Positions 1-7,606 of a stretch of DNA of 51,152 nt are shown here, piece after piece. The stretch's first letter is position 1, and the number at the start of each line of letters is the position of its first letter. The stretch is taken from positions 1-51,152 of the forward strand of contig JAJZLS010000007.1 in assembly GCA_021803345.1 (NCBI GenBank). Reading direction: 5' to 3'. Under the pieces are notes generated by a model, which saw only the letters and a program-made list of their open reading frames with translations, was not told the origin of the DNA and did not search any database. The DNA comes from Actinomycetes bacterium. GTDB taxonomy: Bacteria; Actinomycetota; Acidimicrobiia; Acidimicrobiales; Acidimicrobiaceae. Made by a program: the position numbers and the translations under genes.

Positions 1-32
1 GACCCCTTAAACCTAGAGCCAGAACCCCAACA

Positions 33-60
33 AAGGTGACGGTTGGTTGAACGTCACTTT
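33..60 (+). terminator. Possible hairpin terminator
   Basis: GTGACG (36-41) pairs with CGTCAC (52-57) and is followed by TTT; flanking AAA/TTT can extend the stem. It could end a gene lying left of the window. The T-run is short. Confidence 0.3.
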
Positions 61-174
61 CCAGATACTGGTATTGAAAATAGCGATATCCGACGTGTGA
101 TCCAATTCGGATGAGGGTGGAGCAAGGAGCCAGTCGGAGGGGGTTGAGCTAAGCTCCGTAGTAGTCGCCCGTTG

Positions 175-224
175 TCAGACCACATTCAGACCACATAATG
201 GTGGTCTGTAACGGTTTGTAACGG
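175..224. repeat. Direct and inverted repeats, possible integrase arm sites
   Basis: TCAGACCACAT occurs twice in tandem (175-185, 186-196), is followed by the inverted copy GTGGTCTG (201-208), then TGTAACGG twice (207-214, 217-224). Related GACCACAT lies at 441-448. Repeats of this size on both sides of an att core are typical of integrase arm-binding sites; the binding role is inferred. Confidence 0.5.
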
Positions 225-307
225 ATATTGGCGGATTATCTATTCCCTGTCTCACCAGCACATGTTCTGACAACATGCTGGTCGGAAGCGTATGGAAATT
301 ACCCTTA

Positions 308-355
308 CATCAGCTTCCCAAGCTGAGAACGCGAGTTCGATTCTCGTCGCCCGCT
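308..355 (+). tRNA. 3' fragment of tRNA-Gly(CCC), att core; not an intact tRNA
   Basis: Anticodon stem TCAGC/GCTGA (310-314, 322-326) encloses loop TTCCCAA, giving anticodon CCC. The T-arm is GCGAG/CTCGT (331-335, 343-347) around loop TTCGATT, then the acceptor 3' strand CGCCCGC (348-354) and discriminator T. The matching 5' acceptor GCGGGCG and a D-arm are absent upstream, so only the 3' half is present. This is the segment that tyrosine integrases of actinobacterial elements carry as the att core. Confidence 0.75.
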
Positions 356-618
356 CTAAGTATATTGGCTGTCCAGCGACCGTTCATAATGCCCAGTAAG
401 TTGCGTTCAACTTCCAACAATTACACATTGATCACATATCGACCACATTAGACACATTTTTATTGCCTGTTAAGTGCAGGAACCCGTCGAAGTTCGGTGA
501 GGCAGTTGCAATCAACGGTTTCCGTGAAATTCCAGAAAGCTTACGGTAAGAACCAGTCCGCTTAATACGTATTCAAGAGTTAACGCCTATTGATCGATTG
601 ATAAGTCGTAGTGCCTAG

Positions 619-1000
619 TTTGGATAACAAGTCCCGAAGGTACCGCGCTATCGCCTGATCCCTGTTCTCGCTAGCATGTTAGTAGATCAGAACCGCCCTC
701 GTTGAAGCGTGCCCCATCCGAGCTATCAGTTCTCTCGTACTCGCCCCAGTTGCCGAAGCCCAGGTGTTCCCTGTATACCCAAGATCATGTAGGTGGAGAT
801 CGCCCCTACGAACGCTTCGACGAGCTCAATCTCAGCATTTCTGCAGAGCATGAACTCGTAGGGAACGACCTTTGGCGCCTTTAAATAACAGCGCATCTGC
901 TTCGACAAAACCTAGCAATCCAAATGCTTCGCTATTGTGAGTGTTATGATGTGTGAGCGAAACCGCAGGAATGCCAGCCGGTGACTTAGGCGGTCGATCA
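619..1000 (-). pseudogene. Tyrosine recombinase (integrase) C-terminal relic
   Basis: One reading frame of the minus strand, starting near 1000, reads through integrase-like segments: PPKSPAG, ADALLFKGAKG, DLHLHDLGYTGNT, RELIARMGHASTRAVLIY, then HASENRDQAIA. These match the C-terminal catalytic domain of actinobacterial phage-type integrases. Two TGA codons stand where Trp would be expected and a TAA stands in the usual IYQHA segment. The conserved HDLRHT motif reads HDLGYT, so the catalytic Arg is lost. There is no frameshift, only nonsense and missense changes, so the gene is dead. The N-terminal half was not found. Confidence 0.8.
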
Positions 1001-1305
1001 TGTGTGGTCTGGCGACTCGAAAGACCACCGGAAATGCCACATTAAGCCGAACCATTTACTGATCTAACACAAAGACGCTGAGACACTCCGGCTTGTACGT
1101 CTTTGACAACATGTGCGCGTTGGAATTGTTACCACTGAGGTGGCGGTGGGAGGTTTATTCATGTCGAGGAGCTTAATGCGTTTTGCCAAACCAGTCAGTG
1201 ACCGCCTTATATATTTTCAAACACGGAGTTAGCTAGCTTTGGACTAATGAGAAGTGGCGATTTGCCATTATGCCGAATTGCATTATTGGTGTCGCGGCAA
1301 TAGGG

Positions 1306-1318
1306 TATACTTGAGGTT
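1306..1318 (+). promoter_or_regulatory. -10 box of a probable leaderless promoter
   Basis: TATACT (1306-1311) ends 7 nt before the ATG at 1319, so transcription should start at or next to the start codon. No Shine-Dalgarno sequence separates them. Confidence 0.6.
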
Positions 1319-1591
1319 ATGGAAACAGTGACTGTACATGGTTCAGGAAGGCTGACGGTGCCAGCATCAGTAAGAAAGCAGCTTGGGCTGACTGAAGGAA
1401 CGCAGCTCGAGATCGAGGTGGATTTAGAACAAAAAGCCTTGGTTTTGCGACCAGTGGTTTATCTGAGACTAGAAGATGCTTGGGCATATACGCCTGATCA
1501 CCGTGAACTCTTAGAGAGGGCACATCGTGATTCGAAAGAGGGCCGTGTAAAGAGACTTAGTGAAGAAGATCTGGAGTCCTTAGGTAGCTGA
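1319..1591 (+). CDS. AbrB/MazE-like antitoxin (SpoVT-AbrB domain)
   Basis: A 90-residue protein. Residues 1-45 form a SpoVT-AbrB swapped-hairpin DNA-binding domain (VTVHGSGRLTVPASVRKQLGL, then EGTQLEIEVD). The C-terminal half is charged and probably binds and neutralises the toxin encoded next. Such antitoxins repress their own operon. The downstream gene begins 4 bases after the stop and a purine-rich ribosome site overlaps this gene's end, so the two are translationally coupled. The start is supported by a TATACT box 7 nt upstream, implying a leaderless message. The pairing with the toxin is inferred from order and spacing. Confidence 0.8.
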   Translation: METVTVHGSGRLTVPASVRKQLGLTEGTQLEIEVDLEQKALVLRPVVYLRLEDAWAYTPDHRELLERAHRDSKEGRVKRLSEEDLESLGS

Positions 1592-1595
1592 GGAC

Positions 1596-1871
1596 GTGCC
1601 CCACGAATATCAATCTCTCGAATTTACAGAAACTTTCCTTCTGACGTTCGCGTCTCGAGATTTTACGCCTTCTGATCGGAAAACTTTCCTAACAGCATTA
1701 CGCCTTCTCGACGAAAACGAAAAACATCCTTCGCTCCGTGTACATAAGCTTGAAGGCGACCGAAGTGGTTCATGGTCAGCATCCGCGAGCAGTGCGTTGA
1801 GGTTAACGTTTGAGAGAGCAGACGATGGAACTAAGCGCCTATTAACTTGTTCAAAACACTATGACAGATAA
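1596..1871 (+). CDS. RelE/YafQ-like toxin
   Basis: A 91-residue basic protein with a GTG start. The pattern HPSLRVHKLEG, then W.ASASS.LRLTFE and a C-terminal LLTCSKHYDR is that of the ParE/RelE-superfamily of plasmid-stabilisation toxins, which typically cleave ribosome-bound mRNA. The terminal HYDR is the usual end of one cytotoxic-translational-repressor group. It follows the AbrB-like antitoxin by 4 bases. AbrB-type antitoxins more often pair with MazF or VapC, so the hybrid pairing is slightly unusual although known. The residues usually needed for catalysis cannot be verified by eye. Confidence 0.75.
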   Translation: MPHEYQSLEFTETFLLTFASRDFTPSDRKTFLTALRLLDENEKHPSLRVHKLEGDRSGSWSASASSALRLTFERADDGTKRLLTCSKHYDR

Positions 1872-1874
1872 ATG

Positions 1875-1902
1875 AGGGTCGATAGAACTCTCGACGACCT
1901 TT
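1875..1902 (+). terminator. Hairpin after the toxin gene
   Basis: GTCGA (1878-1882) pairs with TCGAC (1891-1895) just after the stop at 1871, with ACCTTTCATT downstream. The stem is short, so this is only a candidate. Confidence 0.3.
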
Positions 1903-2057
1903 CATTGCACTTAATAAACACCCTGGTGTATGGATTCCCATAGCTCATTGCTACAGGTTTCGATTGATGCCAATCAGATGATCACCGCTATTAAACAAAC
2001 ATCCTGACTAGCAGGGGAAACTCATTGAGCGCCCAGAGGAATCCCAAATGCACCTAA

Positions 2058-2837
2058 TTAACGGGTCACAATATAAACCCAGCTGACCGTACCTCCGCTG
2101 TCAGTCTCCGGTGCTGAAGTGAAAGCAATTCTGCCACCTTTGCTCTCGATCTCACGCTTTGTCCGCTCAGCAGAGATCGCTGTCATGGTCATCTCTGGAG
2201 ACCAGTCAAGCCGACTGTGAAGACGGGCTGGGGAAACACCCAGTCCCCTTAGGAAATATCCAAAGATTCTTTTCATTCCCCTACGAGTCATAAGTGGCGG
2301 AGGCGGAGGTGCCACTGAGACCGTTGTAGGGAGCTGCACTATTAGCGCTCCACCAGGCCGTAGAATCCGAAGAAACTCGTGCAGATAACCAGCTATAGCG
2401 TCCTCGCTTCCAAGATGCTGGAGGACTAAAAGCGATATTACACAGTCAAAATAGGCGTCTGGGAAGCGACCGAGGTCTTCCCCAACTTCCACCTCGAAAT
2501 AACAGTTTGTCACGCTGGAATGAATCGACCTGGCTCGCTCCACCATACTTGTGGCAATATCCAGACCTACAACTTGGTCGAATATTGGAGCGAGCGCGTG
2601 GGTCAGGCGCCCTATTCCACAACCGAAGTCAAGGGCTCGCCTGCGCTCGGTGCAAAGGTTCAATTCATCCACCCTTTGCATCAGATCGCTTACGGTCTCG
2701 CGCCCGGTAGCGAGAAATCTATTGATATCTCCCTTGTTCTGCCAGTACTCGGGTGAACTGAGTATTGCATAAAGCGGGTCAGCCGTACCCCAATCCTGCC
2801 AAGCCTTGGACAATCGTTTGAGTCGCTGCGAAGACAT
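2058..2837 (-). CDS. Class I SAM-dependent methyltransferase
   Basis: A 259-residue Rossmann-type methyltransferase (Methyltransf_11-like). Motif I is LDFGCGIGRLTHALA at about residues 70-85, the acidic loop after beta 2 is VVGLDIATSMVERAR, and motif IV/post-motif DCVISLLVLQHL and LRPGGALIVQLP follow. The start was placed at MSSQRL because GGAGGA (2841-2846) precedes it at ideal spacing; an in-frame ATG 11 codons upstream lacks a ribosome site. The substrate cannot be told. It stands alone, with the toxin pair upstream and the SnoaL-like gene on the other strand. Confidence 0.8.
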   Translation of the reverse strand: MSSQRLKRLSKAWQDWGTADPLYAILSSPEYWQNKGDINRFLATGRETVSDLMQRVDELNLCTERRRALDFGCGIGRLTHALAPIFDQVVGLDIATSMVERARSIHSSVTNCYFEVEVGEDLGRFPDAYFDCVISLLVLQHLGSEDAIAGYLHEFLRILRPGGALIVQLPTTVSVAPPPPPLMTRRGMKRIFGYFLRGLGVSPARLHSRLDWSPEMTMTAISAERTKREIESKGGRIAFTSAPETDSGGTVSWVYIVTR

Positions 2838-3336
2838 AAATCCTCCAATAATTGGCGACTCTGGGGTCAAAAGTCAGCCATGGCTTAACTAGAAAAAAGT
2901 AACCGCAAAACATAAAACGCTCTTTCCGAGCTCAAGGCGTTTCTTTGGTACCCATCCCCAACGAACGCTCGGAATTCCCATCCTCGGCAAAAATTGATGC
3001 TGACCAAATCCAACTGCTGCGTGAGAATAATAATACGAAAATTTGTTCCCAGTCAAACGCACATGAACAGCTGTTTTACAGATGTTGTTGAGCGCTACCT
3101 TGATCTAATGCCTTCGACGACAGTTTCAAGCCAACTCCCTCGGTCTAAATTTTTAATCGATTGCTGTTTATATCTCGTCGGATTGATTTATCAGTCGGGA
3201 TAGATAATGGATGCCATAATTATTTGTCCCTATCAAGAAAATCATATTTTGAGTAGATTTAAAGGCTTGCTAAGATACCAGACAAGTCTGAGCGCAGTTA
3301 TAAGCTGGCAGATCGTGAGCGAAAGAGGTTCTTGCA
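2838..3336. other. Intergenic region
   Basis: About 500 bases between divergent genes with no convincing coding sequence. It holds an inverted repeat AAACGC/GCGTTT (2915-2920, 2937-2942) and the promoter of the SnoaL-like gene. Confidence 0.6.
3249..3290 (+). promoter_or_regulatory. Sigma-70-type promoter of the SnoaL-like gene with palindrome at +1
   Basis: TTGAGT (3249-3254), 16 bases, then TAAGAT (3271-3276) preceded by TGC as an extended -10. CAGAC/GTCTG (3279-3290) sits over the expected transcription start and could be an operator. Confidence 0.5.
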
Positions 3337-3942
3337 TTGGATGATCAGATCGGGGAACGCTTAAGAATCCGGGAGCTGATTGAGAACTGGGCTGTATGGC
3401 GAGACGCAGGAGATTGGGACAAATTCCGAACCCTGTGGGCGTCAGACGGAGTAATGATGGCTACCTGGAAACAGGGTTCAGCCGAAGAGTTCATCCAGGC
3501 CAGCATCGACGGATGGAACAACGGTGTCAGGATTCTCCACTTTCTGGGAGGCAGCTCGATTGAGGTGTCCGGAGACAGGGCAATTGCTCAAACGAAAATG
3601 ACGATTACTCAAAGAGCTGAGGTTGAATCCGTGCTCTGTGATGTAATTTGCACTGGAAGGTTCTACGATTTCCTCAGAAAAGAGGGAAACGACTGGAAAC
3701 TGGTTCTACGCCAACCAATCTACGAAATGGACCGCCTCAACTCTATAGTTCCAGGTGAATTTCCCAAGCTGGATCCGGAGTTATTGAATAAGTTCCCTGT
3801 AGGTTATCGCCACCTGGCCTATCTTCAGTCACGGATTGGATATCCAGTAAAGGTGGACATGCCAGGTCTCGATGGACCAGAGGTGCAACAGCTTTATCTG
3901 AGGGGAAACAAGTGGCTGACCTCTCAAAGCCCTACGCCTTAG
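3337..3942 (+). CDS. SnoaL-like (NTF2-fold) protein
   Basis: A 201-residue protein. The opening IRELIENWAVWRDAGDWDKFRTLWASDGVM is the classic start of the SnoaL_4/NTF2-like fold, followed by the cone-shaped beta sheet (ILHFLGGSSIEVSGDRAIAQTKMTITQR and GRFYDFLRKEGNDWKLVLRQPIYEMDRL). Members act as small-molecule isomerases, dehydratases or hydrolases, or as beta subunits of ring-hydroxylating dioxygenases; no partner alpha subunit is nearby. The TTG start is chosen because AAAGAGG precedes it by 8 bases and the nearby ATG is out of frame. The function stays open. Confidence 0.7.
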   Translation: MDDQIGERLRIRELIENWAVWRDAGDWDKFRTLWASDGVMMATWKQGSAEEFIQASIDGWNNGVRILHFLGGSSIEVSGDRAIAQTKMTITQRAEVESVLCDVICTGRFYDFLRKEGNDWKLVLRQPIYEMDRLNSIVPGEFPKLDPELLNKFPVGYRHLAYLQSRIGYPVKVDMPGLDGPEVQQLYLRGNKWLTSQSPTP

Positions 3943-4239
3943 TCATCTGTCTCTGTCATCCTAGCTGCGGTTCCGCCTTGCCTCCTTGCAGCAAAAAGAG
4001 CGAGAATCACCGTGTCGACTAGGTATTTGACCAAAATTGGAACGCTACGGTAACTAAAACCTGTTTAGTCTGCGCTCGACGTCCTCCGTCTCTAAAACCG
4101 GAACTACTCCAGATTGTCGCCTGAGGCAATTGCTATCGAGCGCAACCAATGCCTTAACGGTAGCCACAGACTATGGTCAGCCAGCCCGCAGCTAAGCTAG
4201 AAATACGCCCCCAGGCCATATAATTATGCGGCGACCTCC
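3943..4239. other. Intergenic region between convergent genes
   Basis: About 300 bases between the SnoaL-like gene and vapC. I see no gene and no strong hairpin with a T-run. Confidence 0.5.
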
Positions 4240-4659
4240 TCAGGTATGAGCAACTGCCAATCCGAGAATTTCTGCCGCTTTACAAAGCAAGTCGTCACCA
4301 GCGACAAAAACCAGACTTTCGGCTCTGAGTACCTCTGCTGCAGCCAAATGCACAGCATCGTAACCTCGTAACAAGCACTCCTCTGCCAGCACGCCGGCAC
4401 GCCATATGAGAGTATCAGTGAGTTCAATAAGGTCCATCTGTTGATATAGCCGATCGAGCTCATCTACTGCTAAACGTAGTGCAATTTGATCGATACGCCC
4501 AAGACGCGAGGCCATGGCCAGCGCCGCACGGCCTTCGGCGTAGACAAGCCGAACCGTGGCAATACGGTCGGCTTCGTTCCATAGCAGATTTGCTCTCTCT
4601 GAACCAGTCTCATGTACCAAAAGAGGTACAACCGCTGAAGTATCAAAATAGGCGATCAA
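4240..4659 (-). CDS. VapC-family PIN-domain toxin
   Basis: A 139-residue PIN-domain ribonuclease. The four acidic residues that hold the catalytic metal are present: D6 (MIAYFDTSA), E42 (YAEGRAAL), D101 (GYDAVHLAAA) and D122 (VAGDDLL). Such toxins cut tRNA or rRNA. The start overlaps the antitoxin stop by 4 bases (ATGA), typical of coupled toxin-antitoxin genes. The site looks intact, unlike the second VapC at 29.6 kb. The RNA target is unknown. Confidence 0.85.
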   Translation of the reverse strand: MIAYFDTSAVVPLLVHETGSERANLLWNEADRIATVRLVYAEGRAALAMASRLGRIDQIALRLAVDELDRLYQQMDLIELTDTLIWRAGVLAEECLLRGYDAVHLAAAEVLRAESLVFVAGDDLLCKAAEILGLAVAHT

Positions 4660-4913
4660 CGACGTTGATCTGCTACTAGAGAACTCACGGGTTTTTTAGT
4701 AAGTACGCGTTTTATAGGCGCAACCTGTTTTGCCGTGGAGGCCGGCGTTACAACTCCCTGTGCGATTAATTTGTCAATATTTCTCTCGGTACCAATCGGC
4801 GTGATCCTAGCCACTGCCCGTCCACGATCGGTGATAATGACTTCTTTACCGGTACTAACCTGGGCCAGATATCGGCTGAGGTTATTTTTGAGTTCCCGAA
4901 CTCCAACTTCCAC
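4656..4913 (-). CDS. Phd/YefM-family antitoxin
   Basis: An 85-residue protein opening with VGVRELKNNLSRYLAQVSTGKEVIITDRGRAVARI, the Phd/YefM DNA-binding fold; the tail (residues 50-85) should wrap the PIN toxin. The GTG start is preceded by AAGAGG. Two direct GTAGCT copies about two helical turns apart (4926-4931, 4949-4954) lie directly upstream and may be the autoregulatory operator. It is the first gene of a two-gene operon with the PIN toxin. Confidence 0.85.
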   Translation of the reverse strand: MEVGVRELKNNLSRYLAQVSTGKEVIITDRGRAVARITPIGTERNIDKLIAQGVVTPASTAKQVAPIKRVLTKKPVSSLVADQRR

Positions 4914-4925
4914 TTTTACCTCTTT

Positions 4926-4954
4926 GTAGCTTCATAGACAGTTACAGTGTAGCT
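4926..4954. promoter_or_regulatory. Paired repeat upstream of the phd-vapC operon
   Basis: GTAGCT at 4926-4931 and again at 4949-4954, spaced 23 bases, within 45 bases of the antitoxin start. Phd antitoxins repress at paired sites; the role is inferred. Confidence 0.4.
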
Positions 4955-5075
4955 ACCTGATGATGCATTGATGCTCTAAACCGGGCCAGGGAAACAGGCG
5001 CGAGCTTCCTTACCTGCTGGGGTCAACCGGCTATTGGCCTCTAAAAGCATTCCACATAGCTGAGATAAACAAACT

Positions 5076-5477
5076 TCAGCTGAAGTTAGGTTCAGCTATT
5101 TTGCAAGGTATGTCCTGATTCTCGTCGATCTGATAGCTGGCACAAATTCTGTGATATCCATCAGCCACCGTCAAGGGGATTTGTTTAGATATGCTTCCTC
5201 TTACTAAAAGCACAGGTGAAAGTGGAATCCCTTTAGCAACCTTTTTTAGATCCAGCGCAACATGAAAATCATCCTTACCAAGTAATGGCAATCCGCTGGC
5301 TCTGAGTAGATCTTTCGCCTTTCGAACCTCAGTCGGCACTTCTTTGAGGGAGTCCACCACCACCTCAGCGATCTTTTGACCGGTAATCAATGACAGATAA
5401 TCTTTCGCTGCAGGAAAATCATGTTCATCTGGGCTGTTCTTCCATAACTCCTTGTGCTTTGATTTATTTTTTGCCAT
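5076..5477 (-). CDS. Conserved hypothetical protein, ParB-like motif
   Basis: A 133-residue basic protein. The centre and end carry LSPVLLVRGS and PLTVADGYHRICASYQIDENQDIPCKI; GYHR in that setting resembles the ParB/sulfiredoxin-like nucleotide-binding fold, where a G.HR motif contacts the phosphates. There is no helix-turn-helix domain, so it is not a partition ParB. Lysine-rich N-terminus (MAKNKSKHKELW). GAGGGGG precedes the start. It lies 57 bases behind the aquaporin gene on the same strand and may be co-transcribed. I do not recognise a tested function. Confidence 0.65.
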   Translation of the reverse strand: MAKNKSKHKELWKNSPDEHDFPAAKDYLSLITGQKIAEVVVDSLKEVPTEVRKAKDLLRASGLPLLGKDDFHVALDLKKVAKGIPLSPVLLVRGSISKQIPLTVADGYHRICASYQIDENQDIPCKIAEPNFS

Positions 5478-5534
5478 TGCAATCCCCCTCTATAGCAGAT
5501 ACTCCAAAACTGAAAGGTTGAAAATTCTAAGGAT

Positions 5535-6368
5535 TCAGTCGATTTTTCCCTGAGCAGCAAGTTGAGCATCAAGGTCGAGTCCACCAGGCCCTCTCAAGAT
5601 TATTGCCACCACAACCGCAAGAAGAGCACCAAGAAGTGGACCTGCAAAATATACCCAAATATGGGAAAAGTTTCCGAGCGCCACGGCTGGTCCCAATGAT
5701 CGTACCGGATTCATCGATGCTCCAGTGATCGGACTTGCCCAAAGACCAGCTAAGGCAATATAGGATCCAACTCCCACTGCGGACATGGTTCCGACATTTT
5801 GCGCCTTCGAGGAGGTTCCTAAAATAGTGCTGACAAGTCCCAACGTCAGGACTGTTTCCATCAAAAATGCCTGAAAGTCGCCGACCCCCTTGCCCGGAAG
5901 TGTAGCTCCCAGCATTCCAACCTTGCCGAACATACCATAGAGGAAGTACCCGGCCAGAATAGCTCCGATAGCTTGAACCAGAATATATCCCGGTACCCTT
6001 CTCCAGGGAAAATCCTTGCGCAGTGCGAAGGCGATGCTCACAACCGGATTGAGATGTGCTCCTGAAACCTTTCCCATAAACAGAATTATGGCCAACACCA
6101 TTAGCCCTGGAGCAGTAACCGCTGCCGCCCGGCCAATCTGGCCTGCTCCAAAAGCAGAAACTGTGGGTGCCCCCGCCGCAACCAGGACTAGGAAAAAAGT
6201 GCCAAAAAGTTCGCTAAACAGCCGCCTAGCTTCCTGAGATGGATCTCTAAACCGAACTGCCCAGCCAGCCTCCGTTCGTAGCAAACTTCGTAGCTGCTCT
6301 TGCATTACTTCATGTGGAATAGATCCCGGCTCAAGCTCACCTGCTGCAGAAGACTCATCTGCGCTCAT
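5535..6368 (-). CDS. MIP/aquaporin-family channel
   Basis: A 277-residue channel of the major intrinsic protein family with about six membrane helices after a cytoplasmic N-terminus of roughly 45 residues. The two half-helix motifs read HLNPVVS and SMNPVRS, so both NPA boxes are NPV. The selectivity-filter Arg after the second box is kept (NPVRS). It should pass water or small neutral solutes such as glycerol. The start at MSADESS is preceded by GAGGAG at 6 bases; an in-frame ATG 8 codons upstream has no such site. The adh gene is divergent, with about 235 bases between. Confidence 0.85.
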   Translation of the reverse strand: MSADESSAAGELEPGSIPHEVMQEQLRSLLRTEAGWAVRFRDPSQEARRLFSELFGTFFLVLVAAGAPTVSAFGAGQIGRAAAVTAPGLMVLAIILFMGKVSGAHLNPVVSIAFALRKDFPWRRVPGYILVQAIGAILAGYFLYGMFGKVGMLGATLPGKGVGDFQAFLMETVLTLGLVSTILGTSSKAQNVGTMSAVGVGSYIALAGLWASPITGASMNPVRSLGPAVALGNFSHIWVYFAGPLLGALLAVVVAIILRGPGGLDLDAQLAAQGKID

Positions 6369-6427
6369 AGCTCTCCTCTGTACAGCAATCAATTGGCTAG
6401 AAATACCGATGCTGATCTCAGACCTAT

Positions 6428-6438
6428 CATACAGTATG
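6428..6438. promoter_or_regulatory. Short palindrome upstream of the aquaporin gene
   Basis: CATAC and GTATG flank a single A, about 60 bases upstream of the aquaporin start, a position suitable for an operator. Confidence 0.3.
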
Positions 6439-6506
6439 TCAGTGGCCGCCGATAAGCCTTTTATCGATTGCGATCACCGACCTTGAAGTAAAATCTAACC
6501 AAACAA

Positions 6507-6524
6507 AAGAAGAAGAAGAAGAAG
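6507..6524 (+). repeat. (AAG)6 trinucleotide repeat
   Basis: Six perfect AAG copies end 6 bases before the -35 box of the alcohol dehydrogenase promoter. Confidence 0.9.
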
Positions 6525-6530
6525 CACACC

Positions 6531-6559
6531 TTGACCAAGTAAAAAGATGACTCTATTTT
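6531..6559 (+). promoter_or_regulatory. Promoter of the alcohol dehydrogenase gene
   Basis: TTGACC (6531-6536), exactly 17 bases, then TATTTT (6554-6559). A ribosome site AAGGAG (6591-6596) lies 8 bases before the ATG at 6605. Confidence 0.65.
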
Positions 6560-6604
6560 GAATGCTATGTCGAATTGGCTGCGAACATACCAAGGAGTTA
6601 ACAA

Positions 6605-7606
6605 ATGCGTGCCTGGATAGTGAAAACTCCTGGTCCGATACATACTAATCCTCTTCAGCTCGTTGAGAAAGAGACGCCGAATCCAGGACCAGGTCAGCTT
6701 CTGGTCAAAGTGCTTGCCTGTGGAGTCTGCAGAACCGACTTGCATCTGGCCGAGGGCGATCTCAATCCTAAATACCCTGGTATAATCCCAGGCCACGAAG
6801 TTATCGGCACTGTAATCGCGCTGGCACCAGATGTGACGGATTTCAGAATTTCAGATCGGGTTGGTATCGCCTGGCTACAGGGTACCTGCGGTTCATGCAG
6901 ATTTTGCAGGAGTGGATCTGAAAACTTGTGCAATTCACCGGTATTTACAGGTTGGGATAACGACGGCGGCTTTGCCGAGTATGCAGTAGTAAATCAAAAT
7001 TACGCTTACAAGATTCCAGAAGGTATTCCCACCGAGAAAGCGGCTCCCCTACTTTGCTCAGGAATCATAGGATACAGAGCACTCCTACGGGCACAACTGA
7101 ATAAGGATGCGGTACTCGGAATATATGGCTTTGGCGCATCAGCCCACCTGGCAATGCAGGTGGCCCTCCATCAAGGCGCCAGGGTCCACGTAATTACCAG
7201 ATCTGAAAAGGCTAGACAGCAAGCACTGCGCCTAGGAGCATCTTCTGCTATTGACCTAACGGAATCCCTGTCCGAACCACTGAGTTCAGCAATTATTTTC
7301 GCACCAAGCGGAGAACTCGTACCTCTGGCCCTAAAGGCTCTGGACCGGGGCGGGACCCTGGCCATCGCAGGTATATATCTGAGCGACATTCCCAGGCTGA
7401 ATTACGAAAAATACCTGTTTCTAGAGAAAACAATTACCAGCGTGACTGCCAATACCCGCAGTGATGGGAAACAGTTTTTAGACCTGGCAGTCCAAATGGG
7501 AATCGATGTCGCGACGGTTCCCTATCCTTTCGAGCAAGCCAACCAGGCTCTATCAGATCTTGCCAAACATCGCTATGAGGGAGCTGCGGTATTGATGATG
7601 GAATGA
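6605..7606 (+). CDS. Zinc-dependent alcohol dehydrogenase
   Basis: A 333-residue medium-chain dehydrogenase. Catalytic zinc ligands are C42 (GVCRTDLH) and H64-E65 (PGHE); the structural zinc site is the four-Cys cluster of GTCGSCRFCRSGSENLC near residues 97-111. The nucleotide-binding turn reads YGFGASAH rather than GxGGLG, as in the AdhA-like zinc-binding subfamily of actinobacteria. It should interconvert primary alcohols and aldehydes with NAD(P). It is monocistronic, with a clear promoter. It may act together with the aldehyde dehydrogenase at 23.0 kb, but nothing in the sequence links them. Confidence 0.85.
   Translation: MRAWIVKTPGPIHTNPLQLVEKETPNPGPGQLLVKVLACGVCRTDLHLAEGDLNPKYPGIIPGHEVIGTVIALAPDVTDFRISDRVGIAWLQGTCGSCRFCRSGSENLCNSPVFTGWDNDGGFAEYAVVNQNYAYKIPEGIPTEKAAPLLCSGIIGYRALLRAQLNKDAVLGIYGFGASAHLAMQVALHQGARVHVITRSEKARQQALRLGASSAIDLTESLSEPLSSAIIFAPSGELVPLALKALDRGGTLAIAGIYLSDIPRLNYEKYLFLEKTITSVTANTRSDGKQFLDLAVQMGIDVATVPYPFEQANQALSDLAKHRYEGAAVLMME

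Larger units (their letters stand above)
1..1030. mobile_element. Remnant of a tRNA-targeting integrated element
   Basis: No intact gene lies here. The stretch holds a tRNA-Gly 3' fragment (308-355), copies of a GACCACAT-type motif on both sides of it (175-208, 441-448, and inverted at 1004-1028) and a decayed tyrosine integrase gene reading toward the tRNA fragment. Core, flanking repeats and adjacent integrase is the arrangement of an attP site. That it is an old integrative plasmid or prophage end is inference; the borders are not defined. Confidence 0.6.

Noticed and set aside
308-355. Complete tRNA-Gly gene
   Set aside because: The 5' acceptor strand and D-arm cannot be found upstream; only the 3' half folds.
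702-908. Two short open frames on opposite strands as genes
   Set aside because: They are out of frame with the integrase relic that explains this stretch.
2994-3203. Small plus-strand gene in the region upstream of the SnoaL-like gene
   Set aside because: No ribosome site, no family resemblance and unremarkable composition.
6461-6796. Minus-strand open frame over the adh promoter
   Set aside because: Its Phe run is only the complement of the AAG repeat and it overlaps the start of a clear gene.
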